Of a DNA stretch of 20,726 nt, positions 1-9,089 are shown one piece after another. The notes beneath the pieces were generated by a model. The model was not told where the DNA came from. It ran no database searches and saw only the letters and a list, made by a program, of their open reading frames with translations. The DNA comes from Oscillospiraceae bacterium. Lineage in GTDB: Bacteria; Bacillota; Clostridia; Oscillospirales; Oscillospiraceae. Position numbers and translations under genes: made by a program. How positions within the stretch are numbered: position 1 is the first letter of the stretch; each line of letters starts with the position of its first letter. The stretch spans positions 1 through 20,726 of the forward strand of contig JAHHRQ010000030.1 in NCBI GenBank assembly GCA_020025715.1. Reading direction: 5' to 3'.

Positions 1-494
1 GTGGTTTTTTGAAGCTCAGGCAGAACAAAAAGAGGATCGTAGCCAAAGCCGTTTTCGCCCACTTCTTCGTAGCCGATCTCACCGTAGAGATAGCCCTCAG
101 AGGTGACCTTGGAGCCGTCAGGACGGTAGAGAGCCATGGCGCAGGTATAATGTGCCCGGCGGTTTTCAACGCCCTCCAGCTTCTTTAAAAGCAGCCTGTT
201 GTTGGCCTCGTCATCTCCGTGAACACCGCTGAAACGGGCGGAGAAGATGCCGGGAGCACCGCCTAAAGCATCCACACAAAGACCGCTGTCGTCTGCAAGA
301 GCACAGCAGCCGGAGATTTCGGCAATCTCTCTTGCCTTCTTCTCGGCGTTTTCCATGAAGGTGTTTCCGTCTTCAACGGTCTCGTGGTCGATACAGGCTT
401 CTTTCAGGGAGAGAATTTCATCAAATACATCCCCCAGAATGGCTTTGATTTCAATTAACTTGTGAGCGTTGTTTGAAGCGATTATAAGTTTCAA
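1..494 (-). CDS. rdgB: Non-canonical purine NTP pyrophosphatase, RdgB/HAM1 family (3' end outside window)
   Basis: Hydrolyses ITP, dITP and XTP to monophosphates, keeping deaminated purines out of nucleic acids (family knowledge). The translation begins MKLIIASNNAHKLIEIKAIL, which has the SNN-x-x-K-x-x-E nucleotide-binding start of the family. It continues with ADDSGL, a GGAPGIFSARFSG segment and GENGFGYDPLF, all signature motifs. The start is a TTG at 494-492: it is preceded six bases upstream by GGAGG (complement of 501-505), and no in-frame ATG gives an intact N-terminus. About 164 codons are visible and the C-terminus lies beyond base 1. It follows fhs by 16 nt and is probably the last or a late gene of the purine operon, a sensible place for an enzyme that cleans up side products of an expanded IMP pool. 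Confidence 0.93.
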   Translation of the reverse strand, partial: MKLIIASNNAHKLIEIKAILGDVFDEILSLKEACIDHETVEDGNTFMENAEKKAREIAEISGCCALADDSGLCVDALGGAPGIFSARFSGVHGDDEANNRLLLKKLEGVENRRAHYTCAMALYRPDGSKVTSEGYLYGEIGYEEVGENGFGYDPLFVLPELQKT

Positions 495-510
495 TTTAAT
501 CCTCCGACTA

Positions 511-2187
511 TCAGAAAAGTCCGCTTATTACACCGTTTTCATCTACATCAATCTTCTCGGCAGCGGGAACCGGGGGAAGACCGGGCATGGTCATTATATC
601 GCCTGCAAGGGCAACAATAAAGCCTGCACCGGCGCTGAGACGGAGACTTTTGATAGTAACGGTGAAGTTCTCGGGAGCACCCAGCTTTTTCGCATCATCG
701 GAGAAGCTGTACTGAGTCTTTGCAATGCATACAGGGAGCTTGCCGTAGCCCATTTCATTAAGGGTTGCGGCCATGCGCTGTGCAGCGGGAGCGAGAACAA
801 CATTGCTGCCGCCGTAAATTCTCTTTACAACAGCCTCAATCTTCTCGGTAATGGTGGTGTCAGACTCATAGCAGAAGCTGAAGGAGGAATTATCGCACTC
901 GCAGAGAGAGACAACTTCTTCTGCAAGAGCGGTGCCGCCCTTGCCGCCCTCTGCCCAGACATTGGTGGGGATAAGCTTTACGCCCAGAGAGGCGCAGTTT
1001 TCCTCAATGCACTTAAGCTCTGCATCAGTGTCGGTGGGGAAACGGTTTATTGCAACAACGCAGGGGAGCTTGTACACATTTTTGATGTTTGAAACATGGC
1101 GCAGCAGGTTGGGAAGACCCCGCTTGAGAGCGTCTAAGTCTTCATTTCCAAGCTCGGTCTTTGCAAGACCGCCGTGCATTTTAAGAGCTCTTACAGTTGC
1201 AACAACTACAACTGCGTTGGGCTTTAAGCCGGCCATGCGGCATTTGATGTCGAGAAACTTCTCAGCGCCCAGATCGGCACCGAAGCCTGCCTCAGTCACA
1301 ACATAATCGGCGGATTTTAATGCCATTTTAGTTGCGAGAACTGAGTTGCAGCCGTGGGCAATATTGGCGAAAGGCCCGCCGTGAACAAAAGCGGGAGTAC
1401 CCTCCAGAGTCTGAACAAGGTTGGGCTTGAGCGCATCCTTTAAAAGAGCGGTCATAGCGCCGGCAGCCTTGAGCTCGCCGCAGGTTACGGGCTTATTGTC
1501 GTAGGTGTAGCCAACAACGATTCGGGAAAGTCTCTGCTTTAAGTCAGACAGGGAGTCTGCGAGGCAGAGAACAGCCATAATTTCGCTTGCAACGGTAATG
1601 TCAAATCCGTCTTCTCTGGGAACGCCGTTTGTGCGGCCGCCGAGGCCGTCAATGATGCTGCGGAGCTGACGGTCATTTATATCCATGCAGCGTCTCCATG
1701 TAATACGACGGGGGTCGATATTGAGAGAGTTTCCCTGCTGAATGTGGTTATCGAGAATTGCAGCCAGAAGATTGTTGGCTGCGCCTATGGCGTGGATATC
1801 ACCTGTAAAGTGCAGGTTAATATCCTCCATAGGAACGACCTGAGCATAACCGCCGCCGCAGGCACCTCCTTTGACGCCGAAAACGGGGCCAAGGGAGGGC
1901 TCACGCATTGCGACCATGGCATCCTTGCCGATATGGCGCAATGCATCTGCAAGACCTATTGAAGTGGTGGTCTTGCCTTCGCCTGCGGGGGTAGGGGTGA
2001 TGGCAGTAACAAGGATGAGCTTTCCGTCGGGACGCTCATTGTTTCTGTAATAGTCAAGATCTATTTTTGCCTTGTATCTGCCGTAATTTTCAAGATATTT
2101 TTCATCAATATGTGCCGTGGCGGCAATGTCCTCAATGGGCTGCATTTTGCAGCTCTGAGCAATTTCAATGTCAGTTAAAAAAGCCAT
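511..2187 (-). CDS. fhs: Formate--tetrahydrofolate ligase
   Basis: Makes 10-formyl-THF from formate, THF and ATP in the cytoplasm. The 558-residue length is normal for the family. The P-loop TPAGEGKTTTSIGL lies at residues 65-78, followed by REPSLGPVFGVKGGACGGGYAQV-type sequence and the NLHFTGD-HAI segment, all diagnostic. The ATG is backed by GGAGG at complement 2195-2199, seven bases upstream. It sits 17 nt downstream of purL and is cotranscribed with PurN and AICAR transformylase, the two enzymes that spend 10-formyl-THF. Placing it behind a ZTP riboswitch closes a logical loop, since ZTP is the alarm for low 10-formyl-THF. It also supplies formyl groups without needing FolD, which matters because the FolD in this window looks unable to act as a cyclohydrolase. 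Confidence 0.97.
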   Translation of the reverse strand: MAFLTDIEIAQSCKMQPIEDIAATAHIDEKYLENYGRYKAKIDLDYYRNNERPDGKLILVTAITPTPAGEGKTTTSIGLADALRHIGKDAMVAMREPSLGPVFGVKGGACGGGYAQVVPMEDINLHFTGDIHAIGAANNLLAAILDNHIQQGNSLNIDPRRITWRRCMDINDRQLRSIIDGLGGRTNGVPREDGFDITVASEIMAVLCLADSLSDLKQRLSRIVVGYTYDNKPVTCGELKAAGAMTALLKDALKPNLVQTLEGTPAFVHGGPFANIAHGCNSVLATKMALKSADYVVTEAGFGADLGAEKFLDIKCRMAGLKPNAVVVVATVRALKMHGGLAKTELGNEDLDALKRGLPNLLRHVSNIKNVYKLPCVVAINRFPTDTDAELKCIEENCASLGVKLIPTNVWAEGGKGGTALAEEVVSLCECDNSSFSFCYESDTTITEKIEAVVKRIYGGSNVVLAPAAQRMAATLNEMGYGKLPVCIAKTQYSFSDDAKKLGAPENFTVTIKSLRLSAGAGFIVALAGDIMTMPGLPPVPAAEKIDVDENGVISGLF

Positions 2188-2204
2188 GCAGTGACCTCCG
2201 TATA

Positions 2205-5200
2205 TCAGCGGAAATACTTTACCGCCGACTTAAACATTTTAATATCATATTCACCGGGTACATTCTTATACAGGCCGTTACCGATACGCTCGGCATGACC
2301 CATCTTACCGAAGACTCTGCCGTCGGGAGAGCAGATACCCTCCACAGCGTCAATGGAGCCGTTGGGATTGAAGTGGATATCCATGGAAGGCTCGCCGTCC
2401 ATATCCACGTACTGAGTGGCAATCTGTCCGTTTGCTGCAAGAGACTTAATAAGCTCGGGAGAAGCAAGGAAACGGCCCTCACCGTGGGAGATAGGAACGG
2501 AGTAAACATCGCCCACATTAGTCTCGCTGAGCCAGGGTGACTTGTTGGATGCAACTCTGACGCGGACAATTTTGGACTGATGGCGTGCAATGGTGTTAAA
2601 GCTCAGAGTGGGGCAGTTTTCATCGGTATCGATGATCTTGCCGTAGGGTACAAGACCCAGCTTTATAAGAGCTTGGAAACCGTTGCAGATACCGCAGATA
2701 AGACCGTCACGCTTATTAAGCAGGTTTTCAACGCCTTCCTTAATTGCAGCGTTTCTGAAGAATGCGGTAATGAACTTACCGGAGCCTTCGGGTTCGTCAC
2801 CGCCGGAGAAGCCGCCGGGAACGAAAATCATCTGGGAATTTTCAAGAGAAGCAGCAAATCTTTCAACACTTCTGGCGATGCCGTCGGAAGAAAGGTTGTT
2901 GATAACCATGATTTCTGCCTCTGCACCTGCATCCTCCATGGCCTTTGCGGAGTCAAATTCGCAGTTGGTGCCGGGAAATACAGGGATAAGAACCTTGGGA
3001 CGGGCAACCTTAACCGCAGGAGCTACCCGGCTTTCGCAGTTATAGCTGAACTTTTCGGCCTTTTCGCCGTTATCGGAAATGTTGCAGCTGAATACAGGCT
3101 CCAGCTTTCCTTCGTAAATATCCAGCAGGTGGCTGAGAGAAAGAACCTCGCCGCCAAGGGAAATTTCGGGCTTTTCGGTAATGTAACCCAGAAGCTTACC
3201 CTCGGAATACTGGGGCTGAAGCTCCAGCAGGAAGGAACCGTAGCTGTAAGAGAAGAGCTCGTCAAGGCTGATGCCGTCTTCAAACTTGCAGCCAAGGAAG
3301 TTACCGAAGCTCATCTTCATAACTGCCTCTGCAATGCCGCCGTAGCCGGGGGTGTAGGCAGTTACAGCCTTGCCGGAGGAGAGAAGCTCGTGAACAAGCT
3401 CAAATACCTTCAGCAGGGACTCGGACTTGGGAAGACCCTTTTCGTCGCATTCGGGCTTAATAAGTACCAGCTTGTTGCCGGCGTTCTTAAAGTGGTTGGG
3501 AACAATATTTTTTACCTTTTCGGTAGTAACAGCAAAGGAAACAAGAGTGGGAGGAACATCCAGAGACTCAAAGGAGCCGCTCATGGAGTCCTTACCGCCG
3601 ATAGCGCCGATGCCCAGCTCCATCTGAGCCTTGTAAGCGCCCAGAAGTGCTGCCAGAGGCTTACCCCAGCGCTCGGGTTCGGTACGCAGGCGCTCAAAGT
3701 ACTCCTGGAAGGTGAGATATACATCCTTGAATTGTGCACCGGTAGCAACCAGCTTGCAGACAGATTCAATAACAGCGATGTAGGAGCCGTGGTAGGGGCT
3801 CTTCTCGGAAATGTAGGGGTTATAGCCCCATGCCATTAAGGAGCAGTCATCGGTGTGCTTTTTCTCAACGGAGATCTTCTGAACCATTGCCTGAATGGGG
3901 GTAAGCTGATTTTTGCCGCCGAAGGGCATAAGAACGGTTCCTGCACCGATGGTGGAGTCAAAGCGCTCGGAAAGACCGCGCTTGGAGCATACATTAAGGT
4001 CACCTGCAAGAGCCTCATAGCCCTTTGCAAAGTCGGAGGGAACTTCCTTTTTGAAGCACTCAACTTTTTCAACGTGAGCGTCGGTGTGCTTTTCAGCGCC
4101 GTTTGTATCAAGGAACTCTCTGCTGATGTTAACGATCTTGCGGCCGTTCCAGTTCATAACAAGTCTGGGAGACTCGGTTACTTCTGCAATAACGGTAGCC
4201 TCAAGGTTTTCCTCTCCTGCGAGAGCAATGAAACGCTCTGCATCCTTAGCCTCAACTACAACAGCCATACGCTCCTGAGACTCGGAAATAGCAAGCTCAG
4301 TGCCGTCAAGACCGTCGTACTTCTTGGTAACGGCGTTAAGGTTAATGTTAAGGCCGTCGGCAAGCTCACCAACAGCAACGGAAACACCGCCAGCGCCGAA
4401 GTCGTTGCAGCGCTTTATCATGCGGCAGGCTTCACCGTTTCTGAAAAGACGCTGAAGCTTTCTTTCCTCAGGTGCGTTACCTTTCTGAACCTCTGCACCG
4501 CAGCTTTCAAGAGACTCAACAGTGTGAGACTTGGAAGAACCGGTAGCGCCGCCGCAGCCGTCACGGCCGGTACGGCCGCCGAGGAGAATAACCAGATCGC
4601 CGTCCTGAGGACGCTCACGACGGACGTTTTCCTGAGGAGCAGCAGCAATAACAGCACCGATCTCCATACGCTTAGCAGCGTAGCCGGGATGATAGAGCTC
4701 ATCTACAATGCCGGTTGCAAGACCGATCTGGTTGCCGTAGGAGGAATAGCCTGCGGCAGCAGTGGTGACGATCTTTCTCTGGGGGAGCTTACCGGGCATA
4801 GTCTCATTGAGAGGCTTTAAAGGATCTGCAGCGCCGGTAACACGCATTGCGCCGTAAACATAGGAGCGTCCGGACAGAGGATCGCGGATTGCGCCGCCTA
4901 TGCAGGTTGCAGCACCGCCGAAGGGTTCGATTTCGGTGGGGTGGTTATGGGTTTCGTTCTTGAAAAGCAGAAGCCAGGGAACGGAAACGCCGTCCTCTTC
5001 TACGTTTATTTTTACAGTGCAGGCATTGATTTCCTCAGATTCGTCCAGCTTGTCCATCTTGCCGGCCTTTTTAAGGTGTCTTACGGCAATAGTGGCAAGG
5101 TCCATAAGGGTAACGGGCTTTGTACGGCCCAGAGCCTTTCTGGTATTGAGGTAATCCTCGTAGGTTTTCTGAATTTCCTCGTCCTCAAAGCTTGCATTGT

Positions 5201-5894
5201 CTATGGTAGTGGTAAAGGTGGTGTGACGGCAGTGATCGGACCAGTAGGTATCAATAACCTTTATCTCGGTGATGCTGGGGTCACGGTTTTCACTTCTGAA
5301 ATAATTCTGGCAGAATGCAATGTCGTCAAGATCCATTGCAAGGCCGTATTTTGCGATGAAAGCCTCAAGACCTGCCTTGTCCAGATTGTTAAAGCCTGTG
5401 AGGGTCTCAACAGTTTCGGGAATAACATAGTCGGTCTTTAAGGTTTCGGGCTTTTCCATTTTAGCCTCGCGGGCTTCAACGGGGTTAATGAGATATTTCT
5501 TAATCTCATTCATTTCTTCATCGGAGAGATTTCCGGAGAGAATGTAAACCTTTGCGGTTTTAACAACGGGCTTTTCACCCTGAGAAATAATCTGAATGCA
5601 CTGTGCAGCAGAGTCTGCTCTCTGGTCGAACTGACCGGGGAGGTACTCAACTGCAAAGCTCTTTTTGCCGTCCAGATTGAGCTCGTAGCTTACTTCATCC
5701 AGCTGGGGCTCGGAAAGAATGGTTTTGACAGCGTAGTCAAAATCCTCCGCAGAGATGTTTTCAACATCGTAGCGGTTTACAAGGCGCAGCCCATCAAGAG
5801 AGCTGATGCCTAAAAGACTTTTAATATCTTCGTATAAGTGCTTTGCCTCCTGGGCAAGAGCTTCTTTTTTTTCTACATATACGCGGTAAACCAT
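2205..5894 (-). CDS. purL: Phosphoribosylformylglycinamidine synthase, large single-chain form
   Basis: Converts FGAR, glutamine and ATP to FGAM. It is a 1229-residue single chain, the fused form with an N-terminal PurS-like part, two AIR-synthetase-type ATP domains and a C-terminal class I glutamine amidotransferase. Visible motifs are SDHCRH near residue 219, NETHNHPTEIEPFGGAAT from 313, and the amidotransferase nucleophile in GICNGFQ (Cys about 1070) with the His/Glu pair in GHAER (about 1200 and 1202). I chose the ATG at 5894: GGAGG stands six bases upstream (complement 5901-5905) and MVYRVYVEKK is a natural start. A longer in-frame start at 5960 would overlap purD by 65 nt and has no ribosome binding site. 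Unlike PurF in this operon, its glutaminase domain looks intact. Confidence 0.96.
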   Translation of the reverse strand: MVYRVYVEKKEALAQEAKHLYEDIKSLLGISSLDGLRLVNRYDVENISAEDFDYAVKTILSEPQLDEVSYELNLDGKKSFAVEYLPGQFDQRADSAAQCIQIISQGEKPVVKTAKVYILSGNLSDEEMNEIKKYLINPVEAREAKMEKPETLKTDYVIPETVETLTGFNNLDKAGLEAFIAKYGLAMDLDDIAFCQNYFRSENRDPSITEIKVIDTYWSDHCRHTTFTTTIDNASFEDEEIQKTYEDYLNTRKALGRTKPVTLMDLATIAVRHLKKAGKMDKLDESEEINACTVKINVEEDGVSVPWLLLFKNETHNHPTEIEPFGGAATCIGGAIRDPLSGRSYVYGAMRVTGAADPLKPLNETMPGKLPQRKIVTTAAAGYSSYGNQIGLATGIVDELYHPGYAAKRMEIGAVIAAAPQENVRRERPQDGDLVILLGGRTGRDGCGGATGSSKSHTVESLESCGAEVQKGNAPEERKLQRLFRNGEACRMIKRCNDFGAGGVSVAVGELADGLNINLNAVTKKYDGLDGTELAISESQERMAVVVEAKDAERFIALAGEENLEATVIAEVTESPRLVMNWNGRKIVNISREFLDTNGAEKHTDAHVEKVECFKKEVPSDFAKGYEALAGDLNVCSKRGLSERFDSTIGAGTVLMPFGGKNQLTPIQAMVQKISVEKKHTDDCSLMAWGYNPYISEKSPYHGSYIAVIESVCKLVATGAQFKDVYLTFQEYFERLRTEPERWGKPLAALLGAYKAQMELGIGAIGGKDSMSGSFESLDVPPTLVSFAVTTEKVKNIVPNHFKNAGNKLVLIKPECDEKGLPKSESLLKVFELVHELLSSGKAVTAYTPGYGGIAEAVMKMSFGNFLGCKFEDGISLDELFSYSYGSFLLELQPQYSEGKLLGYITEKPEISLGGEVLSLSHLLDIYEGKLEPVFSCNISDNGEKAEKFSYNCESRVAPAVKVARPKVLIPVFPGTNCEFDSAKAMEDAGAEAEIMVINNLSSDGIARSVERFAASLENSQMIFVPGGFSGGDEPEGSGKFITAFFRNAAIKEGVENLLNKRDGLICGICNGFQALIKLGLVPYGKIIDTDENCPTLSFNTIARHQSKIVRVRVASNKSPWLSETNVGDVYSVPISHGEGRFLASPELIKSLAANGQIATQYVDMDGEPSMDIHFNPNGSIDAVEGICSPDGRVFGKMGHAERIGNGLYKNVPGEYDIKMFKSAVKYFR

Positions 5895-5895
5895 C

Positions 5896-7170
5896 TTATG
5901 CCTCCCTGTATGCTTTAAGTGCTCTGCTGCCGATATCGTGACGGAAGTAGGCGTTTTCAAAATGAACCTTCTCGGAAAGTGCGTATGCGGCTTTGATTGC
6001 CTCGGGAAGAGTTTCCCTCACAGCGGTAAGGCCTAAAACTCTGCCGCCGTTTGTAAGAAGCTTTCCGTCCTCGCTGAGCTTTGCACCGGCGCAGTAGACA
6101 TAGGGCTTAGCCTCGTTTTCAATCTCAATCTCAAAGCCCTTTTCGTATTTTACGGGGTAGCCCTTGGAGGCCATAATAAGGCAGCAGGCAGAGGAAGAAC
6201 TGAACTTAACCTTAGTCTGAGAAAGGGTGCCGTTGGTGCAGGCCTGCATGATTTCCAGCAGATCGCTTTCAAGAAGGGGCAGAACCACCTGAGCCTCGGG
6301 ATCACCGAAGCGGCAGTTATATTCGATAACCTTGGGGCCGTTTTTGGTAATCATAAGACCGAAGTACAGGCAGCCCTTGAAGGGATGACCCTCGGCCTTC
6401 ATTGCATTTATGGTGGGCAGGAAAATCTTTTCCATGCACTCGTCTGCAATGTCTTTGGTGTAATAGGGGTTGGGAGCAATGGTGCCCATGCCGCCGGTAT
6501 TGAGACCCTCGTCGTTATCCATGGCGCGCTTGTGGTCCATGGAGGAAATCATGGGACGAATAGTTTCGCCGTCGGTAAAGGAGAGAACGGAAACTTCGGG
6601 ACCTTCAAGGAATTCCTCGATAACCACGCGGCTGCCGCTGCGGCCGAACTTACCGTCCTCCATCATTTCCTTTACTGCTTCTTTAGCCTCAGTAAGGTTC
6701 TGGGCGATAATTACGCCCTTACCAAGAGCAAGGCCGTCAGCCTTAATGACGATAGGCATATTGCAGTGCTCAAGATACTCTAAAGCCTTGCCGCAGTCGT
6801 CAAAGGTTTCATATTCGGCGGTAGGAATGTTGTACTTCTTCATAAGGTTCTTTGAGAAGATTTTGCTGCCCTCAATCTGAGCGGCTGCAGCGCAGGGGCC
6901 GAAGCAGGGGATACCGGCCTCTGTAAGCATATCCACGGCGCCCATAACAAGGGGATCGTCGGGAGCTACCACTGCGTAGTCGATTTTATTCTCTACTGCG
7001 AATTTCTTTATATTTTCAAGATCGGTTGCGGCAATGGCCACGCACTCAGCGTCGTCCTTCATGCCGCCGTTGCCGGGCAGGGCGTAGATTTTATCCACAC
7101 CACGGCTCTCACGGAGTTTCTTTATAATGGCGTGCTCACGACCGCCGCCGCCTACTACTAAAATTTTCAT
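5896..7170 (-). CDS. purD: Phosphoribosylamine--glycine ligase (GAR synthetase)
   Basis: ATP-grasp enzyme that joins glycine to phosphoribosylamine to form GAR. The 424 residues are standard for PurD. The N-terminus MKILVVGGGGREHAIIKKL carries the typical GGGGREHA nucleotide-fold loop. The ATP-grasp core shows IKADGLALGKGV, GTIAPNPYY and EYNCRFGDPEAQ, which binds substrate and Mg-ATP. GGAGG lies at complement 7177-7181, six bases before the ATG. The stop codon is one base short of the purL start codon. It is the direct consumer of the labile PurF product, which is worth noting given the altered PurF nearby. Confidence 0.97.
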   Translation of the reverse strand: MKILVVGGGGREHAIIKKLRESRGVDKIYALPGNGGMKDDAECVAIAATDLENIKKFAVENKIDYAVVAPDDPLVMGAVDMLTEAGIPCFGPCAAAAQIEGSKIFSKNLMKKYNIPTAEYETFDDCGKALEYLEHCNMPIVIKADGLALGKGVIIAQNLTEAKEAVKEMMEDGKFGRSGSRVVIEEFLEGPEVSVLSFTDGETIRPMISSMDHKRAMDNDEGLNTGGMGTIAPNPYYTKDIADECMEKIFLPTINAMKAEGHPFKGCLYFGLMITKNGPKVIEYNCRFGDPEAQVVLPLLESDLLEIMQACTNGTLSQTKVKFSSSSACCLIMASKGYPVKYEKGFEIEIENEAKPYVYCAGAKLSEDGKLLTNGGRVLGLTAVRETLPEAIKAAYALSEKVHFENAYFRHDIGSRALKAYREA

Positions 7171-7184
7171 AGTCAGCCTCCGAA

Positions 7185-8360
7185 TCAGTGATGGAACAGG
7201 CGCATACCGGTAAAGGCCATAACCATATCGTAGCTGTCGGCGGTTTCAATGACGTTGTCGTCTCTGATGCTGCCGCCGGGCTCAGCGATATACTTAACAC
7301 CGCTCTTGTAGGCGCGCTTTACGTTGTCACCGAAGGGGAAGAAAGCATCAGAACCGCAGGTTACGCCGCTCTGAGTGGCAATCCATGCCTTTTTCTCCTC
7401 AGCGGTAAGAACTTCGGGCTTCTCCTTGAAGCTCTTCTGCCACTCGCCGTCGGCAAGAATGTCCATGTACTCGTCGGACATGTAGATGTCGATAGCGTTA
7501 TCACGGTCGGGACGGCGGATGTCATCCACAAACTTGAGTCCCAGCACTTTGGGGTGCTGGCGCAAAAACCAGTTATCAGCCTTGTTGCCTGCAAGTCTGG
7601 TGCAGTGAATTCTGGACTGCTGACCTGCGCCTACACCGATGGTCTGGCCGTTCTTAACGTAGCAGACGGAGTTTGACTGGGTGTACTTGAGGCTTATAAG
7701 GGAAACGATCATATCGATAACTGCCTCATGGGGCAGGTCTTTATTCTTGGTTACGATATTTTCGAAAAGTTCGGGTCCGATTTTAAAGTTGTTGTGGCCC
7801 TGCTCGAAGGTGATGCCGAATACATCCTTCTGCTCCAGAAGAGCGGGAACGTAATCGGGGTCAATCTTAACAACATTGTAGTTGCCCTTTTTCTTTTCTC
7901 TTAAAATCTCCAGAGCTTCCTCGGTGTAGCCGGGAGCGATGATGCCGTCGGAAACCTCGGGCTTAATGTACATTGCGGTTGCCTTGTCGCATACGCGGCT
8001 GAGGGCAGCCCAGTCACCGTAGGAGCAGAGTCTGTCTGCGCCGCGGGCTCTGATGTAAGCGCAGGCAATGGGGGAAAGCTCTGCGTCATCGTCTACAAAG
8101 TAGATCTGTCTGTCAATATCGCTCAGCTCCAGACCGACTGCAGCGCCGGCAGGAGAAACATGCTTAAAGGATGCAGCAGCGGGCAGGCCGGTTGCCTCGT
8201 CCAGCTCTTTTACCAGCTGCCAGGAGTTGAAAGCGTCCAGAAGGTTAATGTATCCGGGCTTGCCGTTTAATACTTCAATAGGAAGCTCTCCCTCTTTCAT
8301 GAAAATGCGGGAAGGCTTCTGGTTGGGGTTACAGCCGTACTTAAGTTCAAGTTCTTTCAT
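7185..8360 (-). CDS. Stand-alone AICAR transformylase (PurH formyltransferase part only)
   Basis: Transfers a formyl group from 10-formyl-THF to AICAR (ZMP), making FAICAR. The 391-residue chain begins with KYGCNPNQKPSRIF, the start of the AICAR transformylase part of PurH, and holds the catalytic Lys-His pair in SFKHVSPAGAAVG (about K66-H67). Other family segments are YTQSNSVCYVKNGQ, GAGQQSRIHCTRLAG and YIAEPGGSIRDD. The IMP cyclohydrolase domain of bifunctional PurH is absent, and the next upstream gene supplies that step as a separate PurO-like protein. The ATG at 8360 is preferred over a GTG one codon earlier, because the GAGG at complement 8368-8371 then has 7-nt spacing. Its substrate ZMP is the precursor of ZTP, the likely ligand of the operon's riboswitch. 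Confidence 0.94.
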   Translation of the reverse strand: MKELELKYGCNPNQKPSRIFMKEGELPIEVLNGKPGYINLLDAFNSWQLVKELDEATGLPAAASFKHVSPAGAAVGLELSDIDRQIYFVDDDAELSPIACAYIRARGADRLCSYGDWAALSRVCDKATAMYIKPEVSDGIIAPGYTEEALEILREKKKGNYNVVKIDPDYVPALLEQKDVFGITFEQGHNNFKIGPELFENIVTKNKDLPHEAVIDMIVSLISLKYTQSNSVCYVKNGQTIGVGAGQQSRIHCTRLAGNKADNWFLRQHPKVLGLKFVDDIRRPDRDNAIDIYMSDEYMDILADGEWQKSFKEKPEVLTAEEKKAWIATQSGVTCGSDAFFPFGDNVKRAYKSGVKYIAEPGGSIRDDNVIETADSYDMVMAFTGMRLFHH

Positions 8361-8369
8361 CACAATACC

Positions 8370-9089
8370 TCAGTTATTTTTATTTATGAGGCGCTCCTCA
8401 TATTTTCCGGTTTCGGCGTCGGTGTATCTGACGTAAAGGGAAATCTTGTTGTCTGCATCAAGAGCATTCCAGAGATTATCGGTGAATTCATCGATGTTTT
8501 CGGGAATTGCAACACGCTCAGGCTCACCCTGGAAGGTGGGGATGGGATTGCCGTCGGTTACATAGGTGTGGATGAAATGACCCAGACCTGCAACGGAGGG
8601 GTAATCAAAGGTGTAGCGGGCGCAGTCGGAACCTTCTGCGTCGATGCTCTTTAAGATGCTCATACTGTATGTAAAGTCGTTATTGTTAAAGTTGATGATA
8701 CCGCTGATGCGGGGGGTGAGATTGGGAGCGTCCGGCTCGAATTCTCTTGCGGTAAGTGCTTCGGAGAAGCTGAGGCCTGCTTTGAGGCCGTCATAAATGG
8801 TGTCAGTCTGGTCGCCGTTTGTTACGATAAGCTTGTTTTCAAACTTTCTTATTGCGGCGTAGATGATAAGACTGGGGTCCTCAACTTTGGTTTCATCAAA
8901 GGGCTCGGTGAAAAGCTCCTCACCGTGAAGCTTGAAAACACGATTGCGGCTGTTGCTGCTGCGGCCCATTATGAAGTATGCGGAAACAGCTTTTTTGCCG
9001 TCAGCGCTTTTGCCGATGACAATGCCGCGGCCCACATATGGGTTACCGGAAATAAGCTCTGAGATGGGGTTTATTTTGTAAATATCCAT
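8370..9089 (-). CDS. purO: IMP cyclohydrolase, PurO-like
   Basis: Predicted to close the ring of FAICAR to give IMP, the last de novo step. The 239-residue protein carries the family hallmarks NPYVGRGIVIG near the N-terminus and YFIMGRSSNSRNRVF shortly after. It has no similarity to the methylglyoxal-synthase-like cyclohydrolase domain of PurH. This fold (IMP_cyclohyd family) was first characterised in archaea as PurO and also occurs in anaerobic bacteria. It lies directly before the stand-alone AICAR transformylase, so the pair replaces bifunctional PurH. The start ATG overlaps the purN stop by one base (TAATG), with an AGGGAG ribosome binding site inside purN, indicating translational coupling. 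The symbol rests on family resemblance only. Confidence 0.88.
   Translation of the reverse strand: MDIYKINPISELISGNPYVGRGIVIGKSADGKKAVSAYFIMGRSSNSRNRVFKLHGEELFTEPFDETKVEDPSLIIYAAIRKFENKLIVTNGDQTDTIYDGLKAGLSFSEALTAREFEPDAPNLTPRISGIINFNNNDFTYSMSILKSIDAEGSDCARYTFDYPSVAGLGHFIHTYVTDGNPIPTFQGEPERVAIPENIDEFTDNLWNALDADNKISLYVRYTDAETGKYEERLINKNN

Noticed and set aside
469..1092. Plus-strand open frames opposite fhs and purL (for example 469-1092, 2580-3839, 3855-4820)
   Set aside because: They run antisense through strongly conserved enzymes, have no ribosome binding sites and show no recognisable motifs. They arise from the codon bias of the minus-strand genes.
5895..5960. Upstream in-frame start of purL
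   Set aside because: It would overlap purD by 65 nt, lacks a ribosome binding site, and adds residues unlike the family. The ATG at 5894 has a GGAGG.
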